Source of the DNA: Acidobacteriota bacterium | GTDB lineage: Bacteria; Acidobacteriota; Terriglobia; Terriglobales; Acidobacteriaceae | NCBI GenBank assembly: GCA_021781255.1 | Contig: JAJXXG010000333.1 | Coordinates: forward strand, 1-11,243 | Length of the DNA stretch: 11,243 nucleotides | Reading direction: 5' to 3' | Shown here: positions 1-7,039 of the stretch, in pieces | Numbering within the stretch: the first letter of the stretch is position 1 | Layout: each line of letters begins with the position of its first letter | Notes under the pieces: model-generated | Database searches by the model: none | Told to the model about the DNA's origin: nothing | Seen by the model: the letters and a program-made list of their open reading frames with translations, nothing else | Made by a program: the position numbers and the translations under genes

Positions 1-480
1 GCCGATGGAGAGGTTGTAGCCAAAGGTAAGATCGACGCCGTGATAGATTTTGACGCCGGAGCCTACATGGTCAAAGAGGTGGCGGGCGAGCATGCAGCGG
101 AAGCGCAGGCCGAGCCAGTGATTGAGACCGATGGGCGAGCGGTCGAACATCTGCCAGAACCAGAGCAGCGGCTTGCGGCGCGCGAAGCGCTCCCGATCGA
201 CCTCAGCGAAGTGCTCGGCTTCAAGGGTGACATTCTGAGGATCGAGGGAGAGGCTGAGCACGTTGCCGGGCAGCTCGGAGGTGAGGTTGAGGTTGAGCTT
301 TCCGCCGCCCGCGGGCCGGCCGAGATAGAGCTGGTAGAGCTGGTCGCGCACGATTTCACCGCGGCGCTCGGGAGAGCTGTGGCGGACGAACTCGTCGTCG
401 AGGAACTGAATCCAACGGCGGTAGATCTCTTCGGCTTCAGGAGTGGGGCGCGGAGCGGGAAGGGCGACGGGGCTGGCCAT
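1..480 (-). CDS. LbH-type (hexapeptide repeat) acyltransferase, N-terminal part, cut by window edge
   Basis: Reading leftward from an ATG at 478-480 the frame stays open for 160 codons to the window edge, so the C-terminal half is missing. Residues 1 to about 125 form a family-specific N-terminal region rich in charged and aromatic residues (for example the segment RRKPLLWFWQMFDRSPIG). From about residue 127 the sequence (FRCMLARHLFDHVGSGVKIYHGVDLTFGYNLSIG) has the regular small/hydrophobic spacing with which WcaF- and maltose-acetyltransferase-like left-handed beta-helix enzymes begin. Such enzymes move an acetyl or acyl group from a CoA donor to sugars or polysaccharide precursors in the cytoplasm; the substrate here cannot be told. 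No good ribosome binding site precedes the ATG; an in-frame GTG 18 bases upstream is an alternative start. The gene follows yidC on the same strand but is separated by 237 bp and a hairpin, so it is probably a separate transcription unit. Family call fairly sure, function unsure. Confidence 0.72.
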   Translation of the reverse strand, partial: MASPVALPAPRPTPEAEEIYRRWIQFLDDEFVRHSSPERRGEIVRDQLYQLYLGRPAGGGKLNLNLTSELPGNVLSLSLDPQNVTLEAEHFAEVDRERFARRKPLLWFWQMFDRSPIGLNHWLGLRFRCMLARHLFDHVGSGVKIYHGVDLTFGYNLSIG

Positions 481-628
481 ACGCTGACGATAAAACACGC
501 AACGGGGATTAGGGAACAGGGAAAGGCCGGCACGGGCGACGCAGCGGAGCGGAGCAGGCAGGCAGAGGCCGGGAACGGGCACGAAGGTCGAGCGGGGGGA
601 CTGGAGATCCGGCGGCCCGGGACGAAGC

Positions 629-665
629 GATCAAGGATCGGCGGGAGAGCTGGCGATCCTTGATC
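629..665 (-). terminator. 12-bp stem-loop downstream of yidC
   Basis: Positions 629-640 (gatcaaggatcg) and 654-665 (cgatccttgatc) are perfect reverse complements around a 13-base loop. It lies 52 bp beyond the yidC stop codon and before the acyltransferase gene, where an operon terminator is expected. No run of T follows on the minus strand, so it may act as a 3' end stabiliser or a factor-dependent terminator rather than a classical intrinsic one. Confidence 0.55.
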
Positions 666-717
666 CTGGCGCGGCGGCGCGGCGCAAACACCGCGGACGC
701 GGAGAGGCGGCGTGTTC

Positions 718-2547
718 TTATTTGCGTCCCTGGTTACCGCGCTTGCTGGCGGCGCGGCGGGCGGCGATCTCATGCATTTCGCGGCCCCAGTGGGAGCGGT
801 TGATGCCGACCTGCATGCCGAGCATGATGACGTTTCCGGTACCCCAGTAGAGGGCCAGGCCCGAGGCGTAGTGCAGGAGCATAAAGCCGAAGAAGATGGG
901 CATGATGAAGGCCATCATGCGCCGCTGCGAGGGATCCATGCCGGGCGAAGGGGTGATGAACTGCGTGAGGAACATGGTGACGATGATGATGATGGGAAGG
1001 ACGTAGGTGGGGTCGGGCTGGGAGAGATCGGGCAGCCAGAGCCAGTGCGCCTGGCGGAGCTCGACGGCGTTGAGGAGGACGCGGAAGTAGGGCCAGAGGA
1101 GCAGCATGGGAATGAGCATGGGCAGACAACTGCCGTACATGTTGACATTCTCAGTTTTATAGAGAGCCATGATCTCGTTGTTCATATCGGCTCTCTTGGG
1201 GTCGTTCATCTTGAGATTGGCATAACGCTTCTTGATGGCATCGACCTTGGGCTGGATGCGCATCATCTTGAGCGAGGACTTGGTGGCCGCGACGCGGGTG
1301 GGCAGAAGCGTGAGGTTAAGGAGGATGGTGGAAACGATGATGGCCCAGCCCCAGTTTCCGATGCCGTGGAGGACCATGAAGCGGAGCAGGAGATAGAGCG
1401 GCTTGGCGATAAAGGCCCAGAAGCCGAACTGAATGAGGGGATCGAGCGACGGCCCGTCGGGCTTGCCGTCGGGTCCGATGGAGTGGACGGACTGGAGAAC
1501 GGAGGTTGCCTTGGGGCCGGCGAAGAGCCGGAGGCGGGTGACGCCGCTGGTGTCGCCGACGGCGAGGCCGAGCACATCGGCAGGAGTTCTCTTGCTGGAC
1601 GGATCGGAGGGGTTGCTGGGCAGCTCGATGGCGTTGCGGAGGGTCACGACGGTGGCGTGATCGGGATCGCCGGGCAGGAAGGCGGCGGCAAAGTACTGAT
1701 CCATGATGGCGGCGAACTGATAGGGGGCATCAATGGTGTTGTCGCCGCTGATCTTGGAGGCGGTCTGAGAGTCGGATTTGCCGTTGATGGACCAGGCAAA
1801 GAAGGACGGAGTGCGGGTCTGGGTGGGCATCAAGCCGGTCTGCTTGAACTCTTCCATGTCGCCAAGGCCGGCGGGCCACTCGAGGAGCGCGCGGACGGGC
1901 TGGCCGTTGCGGGTGACCTGGGACTCGACGGCGACGACGTAACTGGAATCGAAGCGGAAGGTCTTGACGACATCGACGCCGTTTTCGGCGTAGTGGAAGG
2001 TGACCGCGGCCGGAGCGAGGAGCAAACCGGCGGCAGAGGGCTGCGCACCGGAGTAGTCGACCTGATAGAGCGCACCGTTGAGCTGCGCGGTGAGGTCGGG
2101 CTCATAGGTGAAGAGAGCGAGGGGCAGACCGAAGCGGGCTGCGGCCTCGGGCTGCACCAGATCAAGGGGCTTGCCGGTGGAGTCGTTGTACTTTTTCAGA
2201 ATCCAGTGTTTGACCAGGCCGCCGCGGTTGGTGAAGACGATGCGCAAGAACTCGTTCTCGACCGTGGTTGTGACCTCAGAAGAGGCCGCGATCCGCGGGG
2301 TGGACGCCGCAGCAGAGGCCGAAGACGCGGAGGCCGGAGCGGACGCGGCCGGAAGAGCGGGCTGCGACTGCATTTGCGTCTGCGCGGAGGTGGGCTGCGC
2401 GGGCTTGGGCTTCATGAAGAAGAACTGGTAGCCGAAGATGACGGCCATGGCCAACAGCATGAAGGCCATGGTGGAGCGCATGTCGCCGCCGCCGCCACCA
2501 CCGCTGGAGCCCTGCGATTGAAGATTGGGATTCTGAATTTCGGGCAA
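718..2547 (-). CDS. yidC: Membrane protein insertase YidC
   Basis: YidC/Oxa1 family insertase that places proteins into the inner membrane, alone or with SecYEG. The 609-residue product has the Gram-negative layout: an N-terminal transmembrane helix (about 25-45), a Pro/Ala/Ser-rich linker (50-90), a large periplasmic domain (about 92-370) and a C-terminal conserved core with five hydrophobic segments (about 372-392, 399-416, 472-492, 514-532, 545-582). Arg418 in LLPTRVAATKSSLKMMRIQPK matches the conserved groove arginine of the family. A basic tail (RRAASKRGNQGRK) is typical for ribosome contact. The start is TTG (2545-2547), with AGGAAG six bases upstream; no ATG fits better. A glycine run (residues 16-21) precedes the first helix. 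The gene is last in the rpmH-rnpA-yidD-yidC cluster, 52 bp after yidD. The usual later neighbours jag and mnmE are not seen. Confidence 0.96.
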   Translation of the reverse strand: MPEIQNPNLQSQGSSGGGGGGDMRSTMAFMLLAMAVIFGYQFFFMKPKPAQPTSAQTQMQSQPALPAASAPASASSASAAASTPRIAASSEVTTTVENEFLRIVFTNRGGLVKHWILKKYNDSTGKPLDLVQPEAAARFGLPLALFTYEPDLTAQLNGALYQVDYSGAQPSAAGLLLAPAAVTFHYAENGVDVVKTFRFDSSYVVAVESQVTRNGQPVRALLEWPAGLGDMEEFKQTGLMPTQTRTPSFFAWSINGKSDSQTASKISGDNTIDAPYQFAAIMDQYFAAAFLPGDPDHATVVTLRNAIELPSNPSDPSSKRTPADVLGLAVGDTSGVTRLRLFAGPKATSVLQSVHSIGPDGKPDGPSLDPLIQFGFWAFIAKPLYLLLRFMVLHGIGNWGWAIIVSTILLNLTLLPTRVAATKSSLKMMRIQPKVDAIKKRYANLKMNDPKRADMNNEIMALYKTENVNMYGSCLPMLIPMLLLWPYFRVLLNAVELRQAHWLWLPDLSQPDPTYVLPIIIIVTMFLTQFITPSPGMDPSQRRMMAFIMPIFFGFMLLHYASGLALYWGTGNVIMLGMQVGINRSHWGREMHEIAARRAASKRGNQGRK

Positions 2548-2599
2548 AGGATACTTCCTATCGTTCGGGAAAGGCAGCCTCGCAGGGCCGCCGCTTCTA

Positions 2600-2884
2600 C
2601 TATGGTAACGGCTCGCGGGGCAAAATCCGCGGCTTGCAGCGGCAATCTGTTCCCGAGCGGGCCGGAGGGACGGGATCGAGGCCGCCGGGCGTAAACGGAT
2701 GGCAGCGCAGGAGGCGCCAAGCGGCCATGGCGCAACCGCGCAAGGGGCCGTGGATGGCGATGGCGGCGGCCGCGTACTCAGAGCAGGTGGGAACGAACTT
2801 GCAGCGGCCCGGGCTGAGGACGTGGAGGGCCGGTGAGAGCCAGCGGCGGTAGAAGGCGATGAGAGCGAGCAGAATGCGGGTCAT
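2600..2884 (-). CDS. yidD: Membrane protein insertion efficiency factor YidD
   Basis: Small (94 residues) YidD family protein, a peripheral inner-membrane factor that assists YidC-dependent insertion. The family pattern is plain: an N-terminal amphipathic/hydrophobic helix ([18 protein letters not shown]), then [11 protein letters not shown] with Cys28 and Cys34, the HGPLRG segment (45-50), and [17 protein letters not shown] (57-73), which matches the conserved R-x-x-R-C-x-P-x-x-x-G-x-D-P-V-P. The start ATG (2882-2884) overlaps the rnpA stop by four bases (ATGA), so the two genes are translationally coupled. The stop is TAG at 2600-2602. The last 15 or so residues are variable and Cys/Arg-rich. 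Position between rnpA and yidC is the usual bacterial order and supports the call. Confidence 0.95.
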   Translation of the reverse strand: MTRILLALIAFYRRWLSPALHVLSPGRCKFVPTCSEYAAAAIAIHGPLRGCAMAAWRLLRCHPFTPGGLDPVPPARSGTDCRCKPRILPREPLP

Positions 2885-3342
2885 GAAAGGGACGAACTCT
2901 CGCCGCCGGCCGCAGCAGCGTGGGCGCGGGGCGAGCGCGGCGCGGGGGTCCGGGCCAGCTCCCCTGCCTGATGGAGGATACGCACGATCTCGGCCTCGAG
3001 CTGCGCGAACTCGAGGTTGAGCACCACCTGGCGCGGGTGGAGGATGAGATCGAACCCCTGGGGCAGCAGCGCGACGTGGCGGCGGAGAGCTTCTCGCATG
3101 CGGCGCTTGATGCGGTTGCGCTGCGTGGCCTTGCCCAGGACCTTGCCGACGGTGAGGCCGACACGAGGGGCGGAGGACAGGACAGCGCCGGCACCGGAGA
3201 GCGTCTGCGGGGCCAGGAACCAGCTCATGGATGTGGACTGCCGCTTGCGCGCAGCCTTGTAGGCGCGCTGGAAATCAGCGTGCTTGCGCAGACGCGCCGC
3301 AGCCAGGGACTGAGGCTGGGCAGGTCTGGAAGGTGAGTTCAT
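2881..3342 (-). CDS. rnpA: Ribonuclease P protein component
   Basis: Protein subunit of RNase P, which helps the catalytic RNA bind and cleave the 5' leader of precursor tRNAs. The 153-residue product shows the family features: [16 protein letters not shown] (18-33), the central strand segment [29 protein letters not shown] (59-87) containing the RNR signature (75-87), and the FDLILHPR strand (97-104). It is longer than the usual 110-130 residues because of an Ala/Pro/Arg-rich tail (about 128-153). No clear ribosome binding site precedes the ATG at 3340-3342; the short leader before LRKHADF leaves some doubt on the exact start. It lies 69 bp after rpmH with a stem-loop in between and overlaps yidD by four bases. 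The RNA subunit gene rnpB is not in this window. Confidence 0.95.
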   Translation of the reverse strand: MNSPSRPAQPQSLAAARLRKHADFQRAYKAARKRQSTSMSWFLAPQTLSGAGAVLSSAPRVGLTVGKVLGKATQRNRIKRRMREALRRHVALLPQGFDLILHPRQVVLNLEFAQLEAEIVRILHQAGELARTPAPRSPRAHAAAAGGESSSLS

Positions 3343-3380
3343 GGGAAGACTCGAGGAAGAACGACCCCATTGCGCGGAGA

Positions 3381-3400
3381 GCTCCGGCTTACGCCGGAGC
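3381..3400 (-). other. Stem-loop between rpmH and rnpA
   Basis: gctccggc (3381-3388) and gccggagc (3393-3400) form a perfect 8-bp GC-rich stem with a 4-base loop in the rpmH-rnpA gap. No T run follows on the minus strand. Such a structure may reduce read-through or set a processing site so that L34 mRNA outnumbers rnpA mRNA, as is known for this gene pair in Escherichia coli; its role here is inferred. Confidence 0.45.
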
Positions 3401-3411
3401 GCACAAGGAAA

Positions 3412-3567
3412 TCAGTCGCGATATCCTGCGCTGACTGAGACGCGCTTGCGTCCCGCGGCGCGGCGGCGGCTGAGGACAGCTGCCCCTGACTTGGTCTTCA
3501 TACGCGACCGGAAGCCGTGCTTTTTGACGCGGCTGCGGCGGTTGGGTTGGAATGTGCGTTTGGGCAT
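3412..3567 (-). CDS. rpmH: 50S ribosomal protein L34
   Basis: Large-subunit ribosomal protein L34, 51 residues, strongly basic. The start [46 protein letters not shown] follows the universal L34 pattern (KRTFQPN near the start, HGFRxRM, LxxRRxxGRKR). It runs about five residues past the common end of the family, with the tail AGYRD. The ATG is at 3565-3567, with AGGAG nine bases upstream. It is first in the minus-strand operon with rnpA, yidD and yidC and is divergent from dnaA, which is a widely conserved arrangement around bacterial origins. The high demand for L34 relative to RnpA fits the stem-loop found just downstream. Confidence 0.96.
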   Translation of the reverse strand: MPKRTFQPNRRSRVKKHGFRSRMKTKSGAAVLSRRRAAGRKRVSVSAGYRD

Positions 3568-3619
3568 CGTGACCCGCTCCTGTAGCTCAAAGAGAATCTG
3601 CGCGGTGGCAGCATTTCCA

Positions 3620-3648
3620 AGTATAGCTTAGGCGGAGATGAGAATCCA
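3620..3648 (-). promoter_or_regulatory. Candidate promoter of the rpmH operon
   Basis: Read on the minus strand, a TATACT -10 box (3620-3625) lies 17 bp from a weak -35 box TGGATT (3643-3648). The predicted start would leave a leader of about 45-50 bases before the rpmH ATG, which includes its AGGAG. The -10 match is good, the -35 match poor. Confidence 0.45.
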
Positions 3649-3828
3649 GCGGAGGGTAACCTTGGTGTGGGGACGATGTGCGGCCAGGGTGCGATTCGGG
3701 CGAGATTCGTTGCATAATGAGAAGAGAAAAATCTACGGTAAGATTACGAAGATGAAAGGCCAAGGGATCACTTTCACCAACCTTGGTGCAACTTTTGACG
3801 AGCCCGAAAAAGTTATATGAAAGTGGCG

Positions 3829-3856
3829 TTGCAACGAGGCTGAGATGTGCTACTAT
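3829..3856 (+). promoter_or_regulatory. Candidate dnaA promoter with extended -10
   Basis: TTGCAA (3829-3834) and TACTAT (3851-3856) are 16 bp apart, and the -10 box is preceded by TGC, giving an extended -10. Transcription would start near 3863 and give a dnaA leader of about 225 bases. A perfect 10-bp palindrome CGTTGCAACG (3827-3836) covers the -35 box and could be an operator. Confidence 0.5.
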
Positions 3857-4087
3857 CGGGACCGTTCAAGGAAATTCCGTTTCAACCTCCAAGGTACTGC
3901 GTTCCGGCTGTAACTCATCGCGCTCCCAGGGTCGAAGTCGAGGGGGCACATCAGCGAAGGACAGGTAACCGGTTGCCGGCACGAGCACGGAAAGCCACGG
4001 GCTTTGCGCGCGGGTGGGCTATTGTCTGAAATCAGCAAATTATGACCGGCTGCAACCAACGCAGGCGGGTGAGGCAAGGATTGTACG

Positions 4088-5494
4088 ATGGCATTTGCGA
4101 CTTCGCCGGCTTCGGCACTAAACCCCTGGCTCCAGATTCTCTCGTCTCTTGAGAAGAAAGTGATCCGTCAATCGTTCGAGACCTGGCTGAAACCTACGCG
4201 GTTCAGTCATGCGGCGGGACGCACGCTGTATGTGCGCGTACCGTCGTCGGAGTTCCAGCACATTGGCGAGAAGTACGGAGACCTGATCCAGGAAGCGATT
4301 GATGTGCACGGTCTGGAATTCGACGACGTGAGTTTTGTGACGATGGAAGACGATCCGTCGATTCCGCCGCAGCGCAAGGACGGGGGCTTTGGCCCGGTTC
4401 CGAGCCACGCACCGACGGCGCCGCAGCAGCCGGCGATGCGCCAGCCCGAGCAGGCGCGTTTTGACTGGTCAACGGCGGCGCAACTGAATGCGCGGTACAC
4501 GTTCGATGCATTCGTGATCGGGAACGGCAACCAGTTTGCGCGGGCGGCGGCGCTGGCGGTGGCGGAGCGGCCGTCGCGCGCCTACAATCCGCTGTTTCTG
4601 TATGGCGGGGTGGGCATGGGCAAGACGCATCTGATGCACGCCATCGGCCACGAGGTGAAGCGCAGGCAGCCGATGGCAAGCATCTGCTACGTGTCGGCGG
4701 AGAAGTTCACCAACGAGATGATCAACTCGATCCGCAACGATCGCATGACGAGCTTCCGCGACCGCTTTCGCACGGTGGAGGTTCTGCTGATCGACGATAT
4801 CCAGTTCATCTCGCAGAAGGAGCGCACGCAGGAAGAGTTCTTCCACACCTTCAACGCGCTGCACGAGAGCATGAAGCAGGTGGTGATTGCGTCGGATCGT
4901 CCGCCGAAGGAGCTGACGGAGATCGAGGAGCGGCTGCGGTCGCGGTTTGAGTGGGGCCTGATTGCCGATATTCAGCCGCCGGATCTGGAGACGAAGGTGG
5001 CCATCCTGCTGAAGAAGGCAGAGAGCGAGCAGGCGCAACTGCCGACGGACGTGGCGCTGTTTGTGGCCTCGAATGTACGCACGAACGTGCGCGAGCTGGA
5101 AGGCGCGCTGGTGCGGCTGATCGCGTGGTGCCAGTTGAACCGGATGGAGATCACGCTGGCGGCGGCGCAGCAGTGCCTGAAGCAGTTCATCGACATGCAG
5201 GTGCGCAAGATCACGATTGAGGCGATTCAGCGCGCCGTGGCCGAACAGTTCGGGATGCGGATCACCGATCTGAAGCAGAAGAACAACTCGCGCAACGTAG
5301 TGGTGCCGCGGCAGATCGCGATGTACCTGGCCAAGCAGATGACGGAGGCGAGCCTGCCGGAGATCGGACGCCAGTTCGGCAACAAGCACCACACCACGGT
5401 GATGCACTCGATTGCAAAGATCGACGAGCAGCGGCGCACGGACAAGGATCTGCATCGCACGCTGAGCAAGCTGCAGGATGTGCTGAACTGCTAA
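4088..5494 (+). CDS. dnaA: Chromosomal replication initiator protein DnaA
   Basis: AAA+ ATPase that binds DnaA boxes, opens the origin and loads the replicative helicase. The 468-residue product has all four domains: domain I (about 10-88, helicase/partner contact, with FETWLKPT), a variable Pro/Gln-rich domain II (about 90-125), domain III (about 130-345) with Walker A GGVGMGKT (173-180), Walker B LLIDDIQ (233-239), the RSRFEWGL arginine-bearing segment (284-291) and sensor II VRELEGALVR (334-343), and domain IV (about 370-468) with the DNA-binding signature GNKHHTTVMHSI (431-442). The ATG has AAGGA seven bases upstream. It is transcribed away from rpmH and ends at a hairpin terminator. dnaN, a common next gene, is absent, so dnaA appears monocistronic. 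Confidence 0.98.
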   Translation: MAFATSPASALNPWLQILSSLEKKVIRQSFETWLKPTRFSHAAGRTLYVRVPSSEFQHIGEKYGDLIQEAIDVHGLEFDDVSFVTMEDDPSIPPQRKDGGFGPVPSHAPTAPQQPAMRQPEQARFDWSTAAQLNARYTFDAFVIGNGNQFARAAALAVAERPSRAYNPLFLYGGVGMGKTHLMHAIGHEVKRRQPMASICYVSAEKFTNEMINSIRNDRMTSFRDRFRTVEVLLIDDIQFISQKERTQEEFFHTFNALHESMKQVVIASDRPPKELTEIEERLRSRFEWGLIADIQPPDLETKVAILLKKAESEQAQLPTDVALFVASNVRTNVRELEGALVRLIAWCQLNRMEITLAAAQQCLKQFIDMQVRKITIEAIQRAVAEQFGMRITDLKQKNNSRNVVVPRQIAMYLAKQMTEASLPEIGRQFGNKHHTTVMHSIAKIDEQRRTDKDLHRTLSKLQDVLNC

Positions 5495-5535
5495 AGGCAG
5501 TGGTCAGCTGGAAGCGATCAGTGGATAGTCTGCAG

Positions 5536-5564
5536 AGCCCCTCGACGAAGAGATCGAGGGGCTT
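5536..5564 (+). terminator. dnaA hairpin terminator
   Basis: agcccctcga (5536-5545) pairs perfectly with tcgaggggct (5554-5563) around an 8-base loop, 42 bases after the dnaA stop. Only a short TT then G follows, so the T run is weak, but stem strength and position fit a transcription terminator. Confidence 0.7.
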
Positions 5565-5880
5565 TGTGCGGGTGGCAACTCCCGGGGCGGGCAGGAAACA
5601 TTGATTGCGATCGCCGCATCCAGGTTTTGATTGACGGTTTGGGAGGCATTGCGCGGCGCAGCGGGCAGGGCTTGATGCGTGGCCGCGCAGGCGGCGATCG
5701 ACACGCAGCCGATGAAGGAATTGAAGCCGACCACGAGCGGACAGGCTGCGCCTGGAGGCCGCGGAAACAGGACGCACCGCGAAGGCGCACTTGCGCGGGA
5801 TAGCGGCCGGGGCTCGATCTGCAACTTATTTCTTCTGTGTTTACCGGCGCGGCTGAACAGCCTGGGGAGACGGCCGCACT

Positions 5881-5931
5881 TTGACAGAAGGGTCTTTTTT
5901 GAGACTCTGCACAACTTTTGAGATTCTGCAC
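5881..5931 (+). promoter_or_regulatory. Candidate promoter/operator region with two 16-bp direct repeats
   Basis: A perfect TTGACA (5881-5886) is followed by two copies of ttttgaga/gat/ctctgcac-type sequence: 5897-5912 and 5916-5931, 15 of 16 bases identical, starting 19 bp apart. With 16-bp spacing the -10 would be GACTCT (5903-5908), a weak match inside the first repeat. Placement 35 bp upstream of the reductase ATG suggests promoter plus repressor or activator sites; this is inference. Confidence 0.4.
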
Positions 5932-5966
5932 GGTAACCTGGCGCGGAGGAGCGCATAAAAAGAGCC

Positions 5967-6995
<1,029 letters not shown>

Positions 6996-7039
6996 CGGCA
7001 CAAGGGCGCGCGATCAAGACGCGGGATCAAAATACAGGA

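Larger units (their letters stand above)
3568..4087. other. Divergent rpmH/dnaA regulatory region; possible oriC neighbourhood
   Basis: This 520-bp gap has no convincing open frame on either strand. It contains candidate promoters for both genes, an AT-richer part (about 3705-3760 and 3800-3825), a perfect palindrome (3827-3836) and an inverted repeat (3775-3788). Divergent rpmH/dnaA gaps often hold the replication origin, but I find no TTATCCACA-type DnaA box in either direction, so an oriC call is not supported. A small hairpin (3991-4005, aaagcc/ggcttt) lies in the predicted dnaA leader. Confidence 0.5.
5495..5966. other. Non-coding gap between dnaA and the aldo/keto reductase gene
   Basis: This 472-bp stretch holds the dnaA terminator at its left end and a pair of direct repeats next to a TTGACA at its right end. 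Between them (about 5570-5880) I see no gene with a start site and ribosome binding site. A minus-strand open frame crosses it with a fairly protein-like composition but runs through the dnaA terminator and into the opposing reductase gene, so it is not called. Confidence 0.5.

Noticed and set aside
712..2694. A 660-codon plus-strand open frame antisense to yidC
   Set aside because: The minus strand encodes a full YidC with conserved motifs. The opposite frame is Gly/Asp/Glu/Ala-rich without domains, as expected for antisense frames in high-GC genes.
3795..3819. TTGACG with TATATG as a dnaA promoter
   Set aside because: The spacer is only 13 bp, too short for a sigma70-type promoter.
3853..4077. 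A 74-codon minus-strand frame in the dnaA leader
   Set aside because: Ribosome binding site missing, no recognisable features, and it overlaps the candidate dnaA promoter and leader.
4469..5455. A 328-codon minus-strand open frame antisense to dnaA
   Set aside because: Leu/Arg/His-rich shadow of the dnaA codons with no motifs and no ribosome binding site.
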